This document shows, piece after piece, positions 1-5,219 of a DNA stretch of 5,748 nt. A program made the translations under genes and the position numbers. Origin of the DNA: Sphingomonadales bacterium (GTDB taxonomy: Bacteria; Pseudomonadota; Alphaproteobacteria; Sphingomonadales; Sphingomonadaceae); NCBI GenBank assembly GCA_017304125.1, contig JAFKLV010000137.1, positions 1-5,748 on the forward strand. The letters run 5' to 3'. Under the pieces are notes generated by a model. That model was given only the letters and a program-made list of their open reading frames with translations. It did no database searches and was not told the origin of the DNA. How positions within the stretch are numbered: position 1 is the stretch's first letter; the number at the start of each line of letters is the position of its first letter.

Positions 1-594
1 GTTGCCATCGGCCGCCGGTCCTTGCGCGGGGGCGAGCGGCGCACGTGCCGGCTCATAAACGTGATCGAGCGTATAATCGCCGGCCGGATCGATCGCGCGC
101 AGCGCCTCGATCGCCTTGCGTGCCGGCTTGCCGCGCGGCGGGGCGAGGACGGTCGCGGTCAGGCCGATGCCGTCCATCGGCTCGGTGCGCGTGATCGCAA
201 AGCCCGCGGCCTTGGCCTTGGCCAGCGCCTCGCCGCCGAGGTTGACCCCGACGATCTCGTCACGGCGGATCGGATTGCCGTCATCGTCGATATCGAGCAG
301 CGCGCGATTCTCATGCACCAGCGCGCGCAGCCGTTGCCGTCGCGCCGACAGCAGATCGGTGGGGGTGAGCGAATTGACGCTATTGCCGATCGCCGACAGC
401 GGCGCATCGAGCCGCGAGATCACCGATCCGTTGGGGCCGGTCGGCGTGCCGAGCAATCCGCCGGTCAGCCCGCCGGTGACGCCGCCGAGCGTATTGCCCA
501 GCCCGCCGCCACTGCCGCCGAGCAATTGCGCGGGGGCCGGCGCAGTCGCGCCGATCGCCAGCGCCAGCATCACGGCCTTGATCCCCGTTTTCAT
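1..594 (-). CDS. Secreted protein, probable S8 (subtilisin-like) serine peptidase, N-terminal part only
   Basis: The frame is open from 594 to the window edge, giving the first 198 residues; the C-terminal part is outside. Residues 1-22 form a signal peptide (Lys2 and Lys6, a hydrophobic stretch, then APA before Gln23), so the protein is exported. Residues 24-56 are glycine-rich (repeated GG and GGL). Residues 80-180 look like the propeptide of sphingomonad S8 peptidases: an ALVHENRALLDIDDDGNP segment, an AAGF segment, then ALRAIDPAGDYTLDHVY, which in that family leads into the protease domain. This resemblance is from memory of the family; the catalytic Asp, His and Ser are not in view. An AAGGAAG ribosome site abuts the ATG at 600 but is 6 nt from the ATG at 594, which decides for 594. 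It is divergent from the ECF sigma gene and shares the palindrome at 624-655. It could instead be another secreted protein with the same N-terminal domain. Confidence 0.6.
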   Translation of the reverse strand, partial: MKTGIKAVMLALAIGATAPAPAQLLGGSGGGLGNTLGGVTGGLTGGLLGTPTGPNGSVISRLDAPLSAIGNSVNSLTPTDLLSARRQRLRALVHENRALLDIDDDGNPIRRDEIVGVNLGGEALAKAKAAGFAITRTEPMDGIGLTATVLAPPRGKPARKAIEALRAIDPAGDYTLDHVYEPARAPLAPAQGPAADGN

Positions 595-623
595 CGCCAT
601 CTTCCTTTTTCGTGTCGCTCGGT

Positions 624-655
624 GGATGAAACGACGGGCGGTGGACGTTTCATCC
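624..655. promoter_or_regulatory. Perfect 10-bp inverted repeat, candidate two-way ECF promoter
   Basis: GGATGAAACG (624-633) and its exact reverse complement CGTTTCATCC (646-655) are separated by 12 bp. Read in either direction the left arm resembles an ECF -35 (GGA...AAC) and the right arm begins with CGTTT, like ECF -10 elements. The start-to-start distance of 22 bp is close to that of the alphaproteobacterial GGAAC-N16/17-CGTT promoter. Transcription would begin roughly 10 bp beyond each arm, leaving short leaders that include the ribosome sites of the sigma gene (671-675) and of the protease gene (about 601-607). The palindrome is seen; the promoter role is inferred. It could instead be an operator. 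Confidence 0.55.
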
Positions 656-679
656 GCATGAACCAGCGGCGGAGGATAT

Positions 680-1159
680 TTGGACGAGTTCGAGCGGCAT
701 CTGGCAAGCCTGTTGCCGCGATTGCGGCGTTTCGCCCATGGTCTGGCGCGCAATGCGGCGGACGCGGACGATCTGACGCAGGCCGCGGCGGAACGGATGC
801 TCAAGTCGCGCGCGCAATGGCAGCCGGGCAGCAATTTCGCCGCCTGGGGCTATCGCATCATGCGCAACCTGTGGATCGATACCGCGCGGGCGCATCAGCG
901 GCGCGATCGGGTGCTGGTCGACGAGGAGCAGGGGCTGAGCATCGGCGCGCCGGGCGAGGCGGAGACGACGGTCGAACTTGGCTATCTGATGCGCGCGCTT
1001 GGCCGCCTGCCCGACGAGCAGCGCGAGGCGGTGGCGCTCGTGATGATCGAGGGGCTGGCCTATGCCGAGGCGGCCGAGGTGCTGGATATCCCGATGGGAA
1101 CGCTGACCAGCCGGCTGGTGCGCGGGCGGCAGGCGTTGATGAAGTTGTTGGAGGATTGA
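680..1159 (+). CDS. ECF-family RNA polymerase sigma factor
   Basis: This 159-residue protein has the two-domain layout of an ECF sigma factor. Region 2 lies at about residues 6-74: an RRFAHGLARNAADADDLTQ segment, then WGYRIMRNLWIDTAR, which matches the part that contacts the -10 element. Region 4 lies at about 100-157: LPDEQREAVALV, EGLAYAEAAEVLDIPMGT and SRLVRGRQAL, the helix-turn-helix that binds the -35. Length is normal for the minimal family, with no extra C-terminal domain. The start is TTG at 680: an in-frame TGA at 659 excludes anything further upstream, and GGAGG at 671-675 lies 4 nt before it. The anti-sigma gene follows after 3 bp, so the two are surely one operon. The palindrome at 624-655 suggests self-activation. 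The stimulus is unknown. It is not the general stress EcfG/PhyR arrangement, since no PhyR or NepR is present. Confidence 0.93.
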   Translation: MDEFERHLASLLPRLRRFAHGLARNAADADDLTQAAAERMLKSRAQWQPGSNFAAWGYRIMRNLWIDTARAHQRRDRVLVDEEQGLSIGAPGEAETTVELGYLMRALGRLPDEQREAVALVMIEGLAYAEAAEVLDIPMGTLTSRLVRGRQALMKLLED

Positions 1160-1162
1160 CCC

Positions 1163-1894
1163 ATGGCTGAGACGATCGACGAGGCGACGATCATCGCCTG
1201 GGTGGACGGCGAACTCGACGAACCCACCGCGGCGCGGACCGCCGAAGCGGTCGCCGCCGATCCGGCGCTGGCGGCGCTGGCCGAGCAACATCGGCGGATG
1301 AAGGCGCGCTTCGCCGTCGCCTTCGCGCCGCTCGCCGATCTGCCGGCGGCCGAGCTGACGACGCCCGCGCCTGAGCGCCCGGCGGCGACGGTGGTGTCGC
1401 TCGCCGCGGCGCGCAAGGCGCGGGACGCGGCGGCCGCCGCCGCATCCCGCCCGTCGCCGCGCCGCTGGCTGGTGCCCGGCGCGATCGCCGCGAGCGTGCT
1501 GGTCGCGGTGCTCGCCGGGCAGAGCTTTGTCGGCGGCGGCGGCAGCAGCGCAGGCGGCGAGCGCGATGCGCTGGCATTGCCCGCGCCGACCGTCGCCGCG
1601 CTCGACCGGCAATTGTCCGGTGATGGCGGCGCGGTGCGCGTGGCGATGACCTTCCGCAGTCGCGACGGCAATTTGTGCCGCGGCTTCACCGCATCGGGGC
1701 TGGCGAGCGTCGCGTGCCGCACCGAGGGCGGCTGGCGGCTGCGCTATGCCGCGCCCGCAGCGCCGCAAGCCGGCGACTATCGCCAGGCAGGCGGCGATAC
1801 CGGGCAGATGGACTTCATCCAGTCGATCATCGCCGGCGAGCCGCTCGACCGCGCCGCCGAGACGAAGGCGCGCGCCGACCGCTGGGCGAAATAG
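1163..1894 (+). CDS. Membrane-anchored anti-sigma factor partner of the ECF sigma
   Basis: The 243-residue protein has the topology of a transmembrane anti-sigma factor. Residues 1-60 are a cytoplasmic domain starting DEATIIAWVDGELDEPTAART, as in anti-sigma domains that hold an ECF sigma. A basic linker (SRPSPRR, 95-101) precedes one membrane helix at about 102-119, then a glycine-rich turn and a periplasmic domain. That domain has two cysteines, Cys172 and Cys185, possibly a disulfide. The cytoplasmic part has no His-x3-Cys-x2-Cys zinc motif (its only histidine, His43, has no cysteine near), so it is a zinc-free variant. The sigma factor would be kept inactive at the inner membrane and freed by an envelope signal. 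GGAGG at 1150-1154 sits inside the end of the sigma gene, 8 nt before the ATG, and fixes the start. The role rests on topology and position; overall sequence similarity to characterised anti-sigmas is weak. Confidence 0.85.
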   Translation: MAETIDEATIIAWVDGELDEPTAARTAEAVAADPALAALAEQHRRMKARFAVAFAPLADLPAAELTTPAPERPAATVVSLAAARKARDAAAAAASRPSPRRWLVPGAIAASVLVAVLAGQSFVGGGGSSAGGERDALALPAPTVAALDRQLSGDGGAVRVAMTFRSRDGNLCRGFTASGLASVACRTEGGWRLRYAAPAAPQAGDYRQAGGDTGQMDFIQSIIAGEPLDRAAETKARADRWAK

Positions 1895-1935
1895 CGCAAA
1901 CGGCGGAAACTCCGATCCGCTCTCCACTTTCCGCT

Positions 1936-1996
1936 CCGGCGAAGGCCGGGGTCCAGGTACGACCGGCTTGACGCTGGACCCCGGCCTTCGCCGGGG
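1936..1996. repeat. Inverted pair of REP-like palindromes, probable terminator of the sigma operon
   Basis: Positions 1936-1956 and 1974-1994 are perfect 21-bp reverse complements around a 17-nt spacer. Each arm is itself a small hairpin: CCGGC-GAAG-GCCGG in the left arm and CCCCGGC-CTTC-GCCGGGG (1979-1996) in the right. Both carry the same GTCCAG tail pointing towards the spacer. A related copy occurs at 5717-5748, so this is a dispersed family. The large stem lies 41 bp after the anti-sigma stop and could end transcription or protect the mRNA; there is no T-tract. In the rest of the 1895-2156 gap I see only the candidate promoter before the lipoprotein gene. Confidence 0.85.
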
Positions 1997-2081
1997 TAGT
2001 TGTGAACGGCGGCTTCGTCCCACCTGCCGGCAGAGCAACCTGATCGTTCAGCCGCCGCTCACTTCCCCGATGCCACCGCGC

Positions 2082-2110
2082 TTGCCGGCCGCGCGATCGA
2101 GCGCGAGAAT
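2082..2110 (+). promoter_or_regulatory. Possible sigma-70 type promoter for the lipoprotein gene
   Basis: TTGCCG at 2082-2087 and GAGAAT at 2105-2110 are separated by 17 nt, and each matches the vegetative consensus at 4 of 6 positions. Transcription would begin near 2117, about 40 nt before the ATG. This is a weak match read by eye. It gains support only from its position and from the repeat upstream, which separates this gene from the sigma operon. Confidence 0.3.
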
Positions 2111-2156
2111 TGCCGCTAAGCGGTGTAATGTTGCCGGGAGCGACAGGAGACAGTCT

Positions 2157-2519
2157 ATGACGAAGCGTTCGTCTGTTATTGCCCGTGCCTCGATCGCCGC
2201 CGCGGGATTGTCGCTGGCGCTGGCCGGCTGCGCCGCCTCGCGCGAGCGGATTTCGGTGACCTTGCAGGATTATGGGATGGACCAGCGCCGCGCCGATTGC
2301 GCCAGCGATTTCCTGCACGGCCATCTCAGCGATCGCCAGCTCGATCGCCTGTCGCGGGCGGCGGTGCAGCATCGCGACGGCTATCGCCGCGAGCCGATGA
2401 CCTTCGGCGATCTGCTGCGCATTTCGGCCGCGCTGGGGGATGCGAATATCCCGCTCAGCGTCGGGGCGGCGGCGGTCGCCTGCGGCGTCGCCGGCAATAT
2501 GCCGCTGCCGCGGTTCTAA
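2157..2519 (+). CDS. Small lipoprotein of unknown function
   Basis: The 120-residue product starts with a basic end (MTKRSS), a hydrophobic stretch and the lipobox LAGC at residues 22-25, so Cys25 should be lipidated after signal peptidase II cleavage. Ala26 and Ala27 follow with no Asp at +2, which under the general rule favours the outer membrane. The mature 96 residues contain Cys48 and Cys109, which could form a disulfide, and a helical charged middle (LSDRQLDRLSRAAVQHRDGY). I recognise no domain. The start is supported by AGGAG at 2145-2149, 7 nt before the ATG. It is alone on its strand, downstream of the repeat pair and convergent with the receptor gene, so it is probably a single-gene unit. 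Similar short orphan lipoproteins are frequent in sphingomonads; no function should be assigned. Confidence 0.85.
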   Translation: MTKRSSVIARASIAAAGLSLALAGCAASRERISVTLQDYGMDQRRADCASDFLHGHLSDRQLDRLSRAAVQHRDGYRREPMTFGDLLRISAALGDANIPLSVGAAAVACGVAGNMPLPRF

Positions 2520-2528
2520 ACGAGCCTT

Positions 2529-2554
2529 CTCCCCTCCCTTTCAAGGGAGGGGAG
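2529..2554. terminator. Hairpin between convergent genes, probable two-way terminator
   Basis: A perfect 12-bp stem (CTCCCCTCCCTT at 2529-2540, AAGGGAGGGGAG at 2543-2554) has a minimal 2-nt loop; opening the A-T pairs gives a 6-nt loop. It lies in the 42-bp gap between the stop of the lipoprotein gene (2519) and that of the receptor gene (2562), where a shared terminator is expected. Neither side has a clear T-tract, so rho-independent function is uncertain. The sequence also resembles a short palindrome scattered in many GC-rich genomes. Confidence 0.65.
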
Positions 2555-2561
2555 CTTGCCG

Positions 2562-4751
2562 TCACATATCGAATGCCAGCGTCACGCCATAGGTCCGCGG
2601 CGGCGCGTAGGGCACCAATGTCTGCTGATACAGGCCGAAATAGGTGACATAGGTCGGCACCAGCGCATTGGTGAGATTCTTGCCCCACACCGACACTTCC
2701 CACGCCTTGCCGGGCGCGCGCAGCGACAGCCGCGCATCGAGATTCTCATGCGCCGGCCACAATTGCTGCGGGATGTTCGACGCCTCGAAATAAGCGTCGC
2801 CGACCCACGCATAATCGACCCGCGCCTTGGTCGACCAATCGCCCAGCGGCAGCTCATATTGCGCGCCGATATTGAACTTGTTCTTCGGCGAGCGCGGCAG
2901 CTGGTTGCCGGTGTAATTCTGGCCGGGGATCGAATAAGCGGTGAACTTGGCATCGAGATAGGAATAGCTGCCGTCGAGCTGGAAGCCGGCGAACGGCCGC
3001 GCGACCGCTTCCACCTCGACGCCCTGCAGCCGCGCCTTGGCGGCGTTGCTCACCACCACGCAGCACAAGGGGATGAGCTGCGAAACCTGCAGATCCTTAT
3101 AATCGGTGCGGAACAGCGCGAGATTGAAGGTCAGCTTGCGATCGAACCATTGCGTCTTGGCGCCCACCTCATAGCCCCAGGCATATTCGGGGTCATAGGG
3201 CGTGGCGGCGCCGGCGGCGGTGCCCGACAGCCCCTGGAACCCGCCGCTCTTATAGCCGCGCGCGACCGAGCCGTAGAGCATCACATCGGGCGTCACCTTC
3301 CAGTTGAGCGCGAAGCGCGGGGTGAACGCCTTCCAGCTTTTCGCGCCCTCGACGTCATAACCGGCGAGCGAGCCGAGCGGCGGCGGGAGCCCGGGGCCGC
3401 TGACCTTATAGCCGGCGAACTCGCCCTCCTTATGCTCCCACGTCATCCGCGCGCCGACGGTGGCGGTGACGGTGGGGAGGAGGTCATAATCGACCTGCCC
3501 GAACACCGCGAAGCTGCGCGCGCGGGCATATTGCGGATAGATCGCCGTGCCGCTGATCGCGGGGGTGGCGAAATCCTGAATCTGCCCCTCGATCCGATTA
3601 TTATGCTCGCGCAGATAATAGATGCCGGTCTGGCCATGCAGCTTGTTGTCGAAAGCATTGAACGCCAGCCGCAATTCCTGGCTCAGCTGATTGTCCCACT
3701 CATGCCCGAAATCGGTCGATTCGATCTGGTTGGGCGGATTGACCGGGTTGCTGAAGAACGGCGTCAGGAAGCGGAAATCGACCTTGCGCACCGCGGTGAC
3801 CGAGGTGAGCTTGCCGAGCGGCGTATCGTAATTGATCTCGGCGCTATAGGTCTGGATGAAGCGCTTGATATAGCCGTCGGTATAAGCGTTGACGACGCGC
3901 GGATCGGGGTTGATCCCGACGCAGTGGATCCCGCCGGCGAAGGCGGTGTTGCAGATATTGTGGCGCGGGTTGCCGAGCTGATTCTGATCGGCCCAGTCGG
4001 CGCGCAGCACGATATCGAGCTTGTCGGTCGGCACGAAGCGCAGCGCGACGCGCCCCGTGGTCAGATTCTGGTTGTTGACGCGATTGCCGGTGGTTTCGTT
4101 GAACTCGAACCCGTCGCGCTGCTTGTGCGAGAAGCCGACCGACAGGAACACCGTGTCGGTGATCGGTGTATTGCCGTAAGCGACGATGCTGTAGCGGTTG
4201 TAATTGCCGTAGCCGCCCTCGATGTGGAACGCCGGATCGGCCGCGGGGCGGCGGCTGATGAACTGCACCAGCCCGCCGATCGCATTCTTGCCGAACAATG
4301 TGCCCTGCGGCACGCGCAGCACCTCGACGCGTTCCAGATCGAGCGCGTCGAGATCGGGGATGCCGCCGCGCCCGGCGTAAACCCCGTCGACGAACACCAC
4401 CACCGAGGCGTCACCGCCGGCATTCTGGCTGATCCCCGATGCGCTGCCGATGCCGCGCATCGAGAAATTCTGATTGATCGGATCGACCTGGCCGATGCTG
4501 AGGCCGGGGGTGCGGGTGGCGATATCCTGGACGGATTCGACATTGTTGCTCTTGAGCTGGTCGGCGCTGAACGCGGTCACCGCGACCGGCACATCCTGCA
4601 GCCGCTGCTCGCGGCGCTGCGCGGTGACGATGATGTCGCCTGCGGCCTGCGCCTCCGCCGCGGCGGGGGGCGGCGCCTCCTGCGCCTGCGCGGTGAGTGG
4701 CACCAGCGCGCTCGACACGATGGCCCAGCGCCGCAGTGTGGCTGCGTTCAT
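2562..4751 (-). CDS. TonB-dependent outer-membrane receptor
   Basis: The 729-residue protein is an energy-coupled importer. Residues 1-23 are a signal peptide ending TAQA. A TonB-box-like DIIVTA lies at 39-44, followed by the plug: RREQRLQDVPVAVTAF, TRTPGLSI, SMRGIG, VFVDGVYAGRGG and RVEVLRVPQGTLFGKN, ending near SRRP at 168. The rest is the 22-strand barrel, with motifs such as PRFALNWK, YGSVARGYKSGGF, YEVGAKTQWFDRKLTFNLALFRTDY and LQGVEVEA. Length is normal. Three ATGs in a row start the frame (4757, 4754, 4751); GGAGG at 4760-4764 is 2, 5 and 8 nt away, so I chose the third, with the second nearly as good. Unusual points: RVPQG replaces the usual RGPQG, the chain ends FDM rather than in an aromatic residue, and Cys267/Cys277 may bridge a loop. 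I see no heme- or siderophore-specific motif; the substrate is unknown. The promoter region carries a palindrome shared with the MarR gap. Confidence 0.95.
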   Translation of the reverse strand: MNAATLRRWAIVSSALVPLTAQAQEAPPPAAAEAQAAGDIIVTAQRREQRLQDVPVAVTAFSADQLKSNNVESVQDIATRTPGLSIGQVDPINQNFSMRGIGSASGISQNAGGDASVVVFVDGVYAGRGGIPDLDALDLERVEVLRVPQGTLFGKNAIGGLVQFISRRPAADPAFHIEGGYGNYNRYSIVAYGNTPITDTVFLSVGFSHKQRDGFEFNETTGNRVNNQNLTTGRVALRFVPTDKLDIVLRADWADQNQLGNPRHNICNTAFAGGIHCVGINPDPRVVNAYTDGYIKRFIQTYSAEINYDTPLGKLTSVTAVRKVDFRFLTPFFSNPVNPPNQIESTDFGHEWDNQLSQELRLAFNAFDNKLHGQTGIYYLREHNNRIEGQIQDFATPAISGTAIYPQYARARSFAVFGQVDYDLLPTVTATVGARMTWEHKEGEFAGYKVSGPGLPPPLGSLAGYDVEGAKSWKAFTPRFALNWKVTPDVMLYGSVARGYKSGGFQGLSGTAAGAATPYDPEYAWGYEVGAKTQWFDRKLTFNLALFRTDYKDLQVSQLIPLCCVVVSNAAKARLQGVEVEAVARPFAGFQLDGSYSYLDAKFTAYSIPGQNYTGNQLPRSPKNKFNIGAQYELPLGDWSTKARVDYAWVGDAYFEASNIPQQLWPAHENLDARLSLRAPGKAWEVSVWGKNLTNALVPTYVTYFGLYQQTLVPYAPPRTYGVTLAFDM

Positions 4752-4778
4752 CATCATCCCCTCCGTCGTTGCGGTCTT

Positions 4779-4796
4779 TATTTAGTTTCCTAACTA
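4779..4796. promoter_or_regulatory. Candidate MarR operator before the receptor gene (TTAG-N4-CTAA)
   Basis: TTAG (4782-4785), TTTC, CTAA (4790-4793) form a palindrome that extends to 7-bp half sites with one mismatch (TAT before, CTA after). It lies 28 bp upstream of the receptor ATG in an AT-rich island of a GC-rich window. A weak possible promoter on the minus strand, TTGCCC (4822-4817), 17 nt, TAGTAG (4799-4794), would put the transcription start inside the palindrome, a position suited to repression. The same core occurs at 5153-5166 beside the MarR gene. Confidence 0.6.
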
Positions 4797-4829
4797 CTAT
4801 TGCTTTTCGCGACGGAGGGCAAGCCGCGG

Positions 4830-5120
4830 TCAGCCGTCGACGCGGAAGCGGGCGCCGTTTGGCCAGCCGTCCATATGCGGCTGGACGCGCGCGAGCAGCT
4901 CGGCGCCATAGGGCGCGCTGCGGTGAAGGTCATAGGCCGCTTGCGAGGCATAGACTTCGACCAGCGAAATCTTGTGCGCATCATCCTCGGCGACGAAGAT
5001 ATCGCAGCGCAGATCGGGCTCGCGTTCGCGCACGAAGGCGACATTGTCGCGCAGCGCCTGAAGCAAGGCCTCGGCCTTGCCGGGAAGCGCGGTGAACGAC
5101 GCGATCATGCCGATTTTCAT
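4830..5120 (-). CDS. ABM-fold monooxygenase-like protein (antibiotic biosynthesis monooxygenase / YgiN family)
   Basis: This complete 96-residue protein fits the small ABM family, single ferredoxin-like domains that dimerise and act on quinols, polyketide-type aromatics or, in the IsdG branch, heme. Visible family features are the opening strand MKIGMIASFTALPGKAEALL, the helix LRDNVAFVREREPD, the central strand ISLVEVYAS with Glu55, and YDLHRSAPY with His66, followed by a terminal helix. There is no signal peptide, so it is cytoplasmic. GAGG (5129-5132 on the + strand as CCTC) is 8 nt before the ATG. The receptor gene follows on the same strand after about 78 bp, with its own candidate operator, so the two may be co-transcribed or merely co-regulated. 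The MarR gene is divergent. Family assignment is firm; the substrate is not known, and some members may have no oxygenase activity. Confidence 0.88.
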   Translation of the reverse strand: MKIGMIASFTALPGKAEALLQALRDNVAFVREREPDLRCDIFVAEDDAHKISLVEVYASQAAYDLHRSAPYGAELLARVQPHMDGWPNGARFRVDG

Positions 5121-5152
5121 GCTATCATCCTCTCTTAGCCTATGATCTTGTG

Positions 5153-5166
5153 CTTAGAGTGCTAAG
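5153..5166. promoter_or_regulatory. Candidate MarR operator in the divergent gap (CTTAG-N4-CTAAG)
   Basis: CTTAG (5153-5157), AGTG, CTAAG (5162-5166) form a perfect 5+5 palindrome. It lies 32 bp upstream of the monooxygenase ATG and 53 bp upstream of the chosen MarR start, so one bound dimer could control both directions. Its core is the same TTAG-N4-CTAA as the site before the receptor gene. An extra direct CTTAG half site is at 5134-5138, 19 bp away. I could not settle on a convincing -35/-10 pair for either gene. Confidence 0.65.
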
Positions 5167-5219
5167 ATGATTGCCGTCGATTGGCCAGCGCTCTGCGCAT
5201 TACGGCGGGGGAGTTTCCT

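Noticed and set aside
22..1170. Long plus-strand open frame running through the promoter palindrome and the sigma gene in another frame
   Set aside because: Arg/Gly/Ala-rich with no domain. It overlaps the signal-peptide gene on the minus strand and the sigma gene in a different frame.
650..2038. 462-codon open frame on the minus strand opposite the sigma/anti-sigma genes
   Set aside because: Arg-rich, low-complexity antisense translation that crosses the REP pair; the plus-strand genes have clear domains and ribosome sites.
2110..2131. TTGCCG followed by TAATGT as a promoter before the lipoprotein gene
   Set aside because: The spacing is only 10 bp, far below the usual 16-18; the pair at 2082-2110 has the right spacing.
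1827..2372. Minus-strand open frame opposite the lipoprotein gene
   Set aside because: It reads through the palindromic repeats and lacks a ribosome site or recognisable domain; the lipoprotein on the plus strand has both lipobox and ribosome site.
2556..4793. 745-codon open frame on the plus strand opposite the receptor gene
   Set aside because: It mirrors the receptor gene almost exactly, has no domain, and its make-up (rich in Arg, Ile, Ala, Asp, His) is what antisense translation of a GC-rich gene gives.
2562..5120. Heme uptake and degradation locus (receptor plus IsdG-like protein)
   Set aside because: The receptor lacks the FRAP/NPNL-type heme motifs, no Fur-like box is seen, and the small protein looks closer to the YgiN group. 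It is kept only as a remote option.
4697..5138. Plus-strand open frames opposite the monooxygenase gene
   Set aside because: They are shadows of a well-supported ABM-family gene on the minus strand and cross its promoter and the receptor start.
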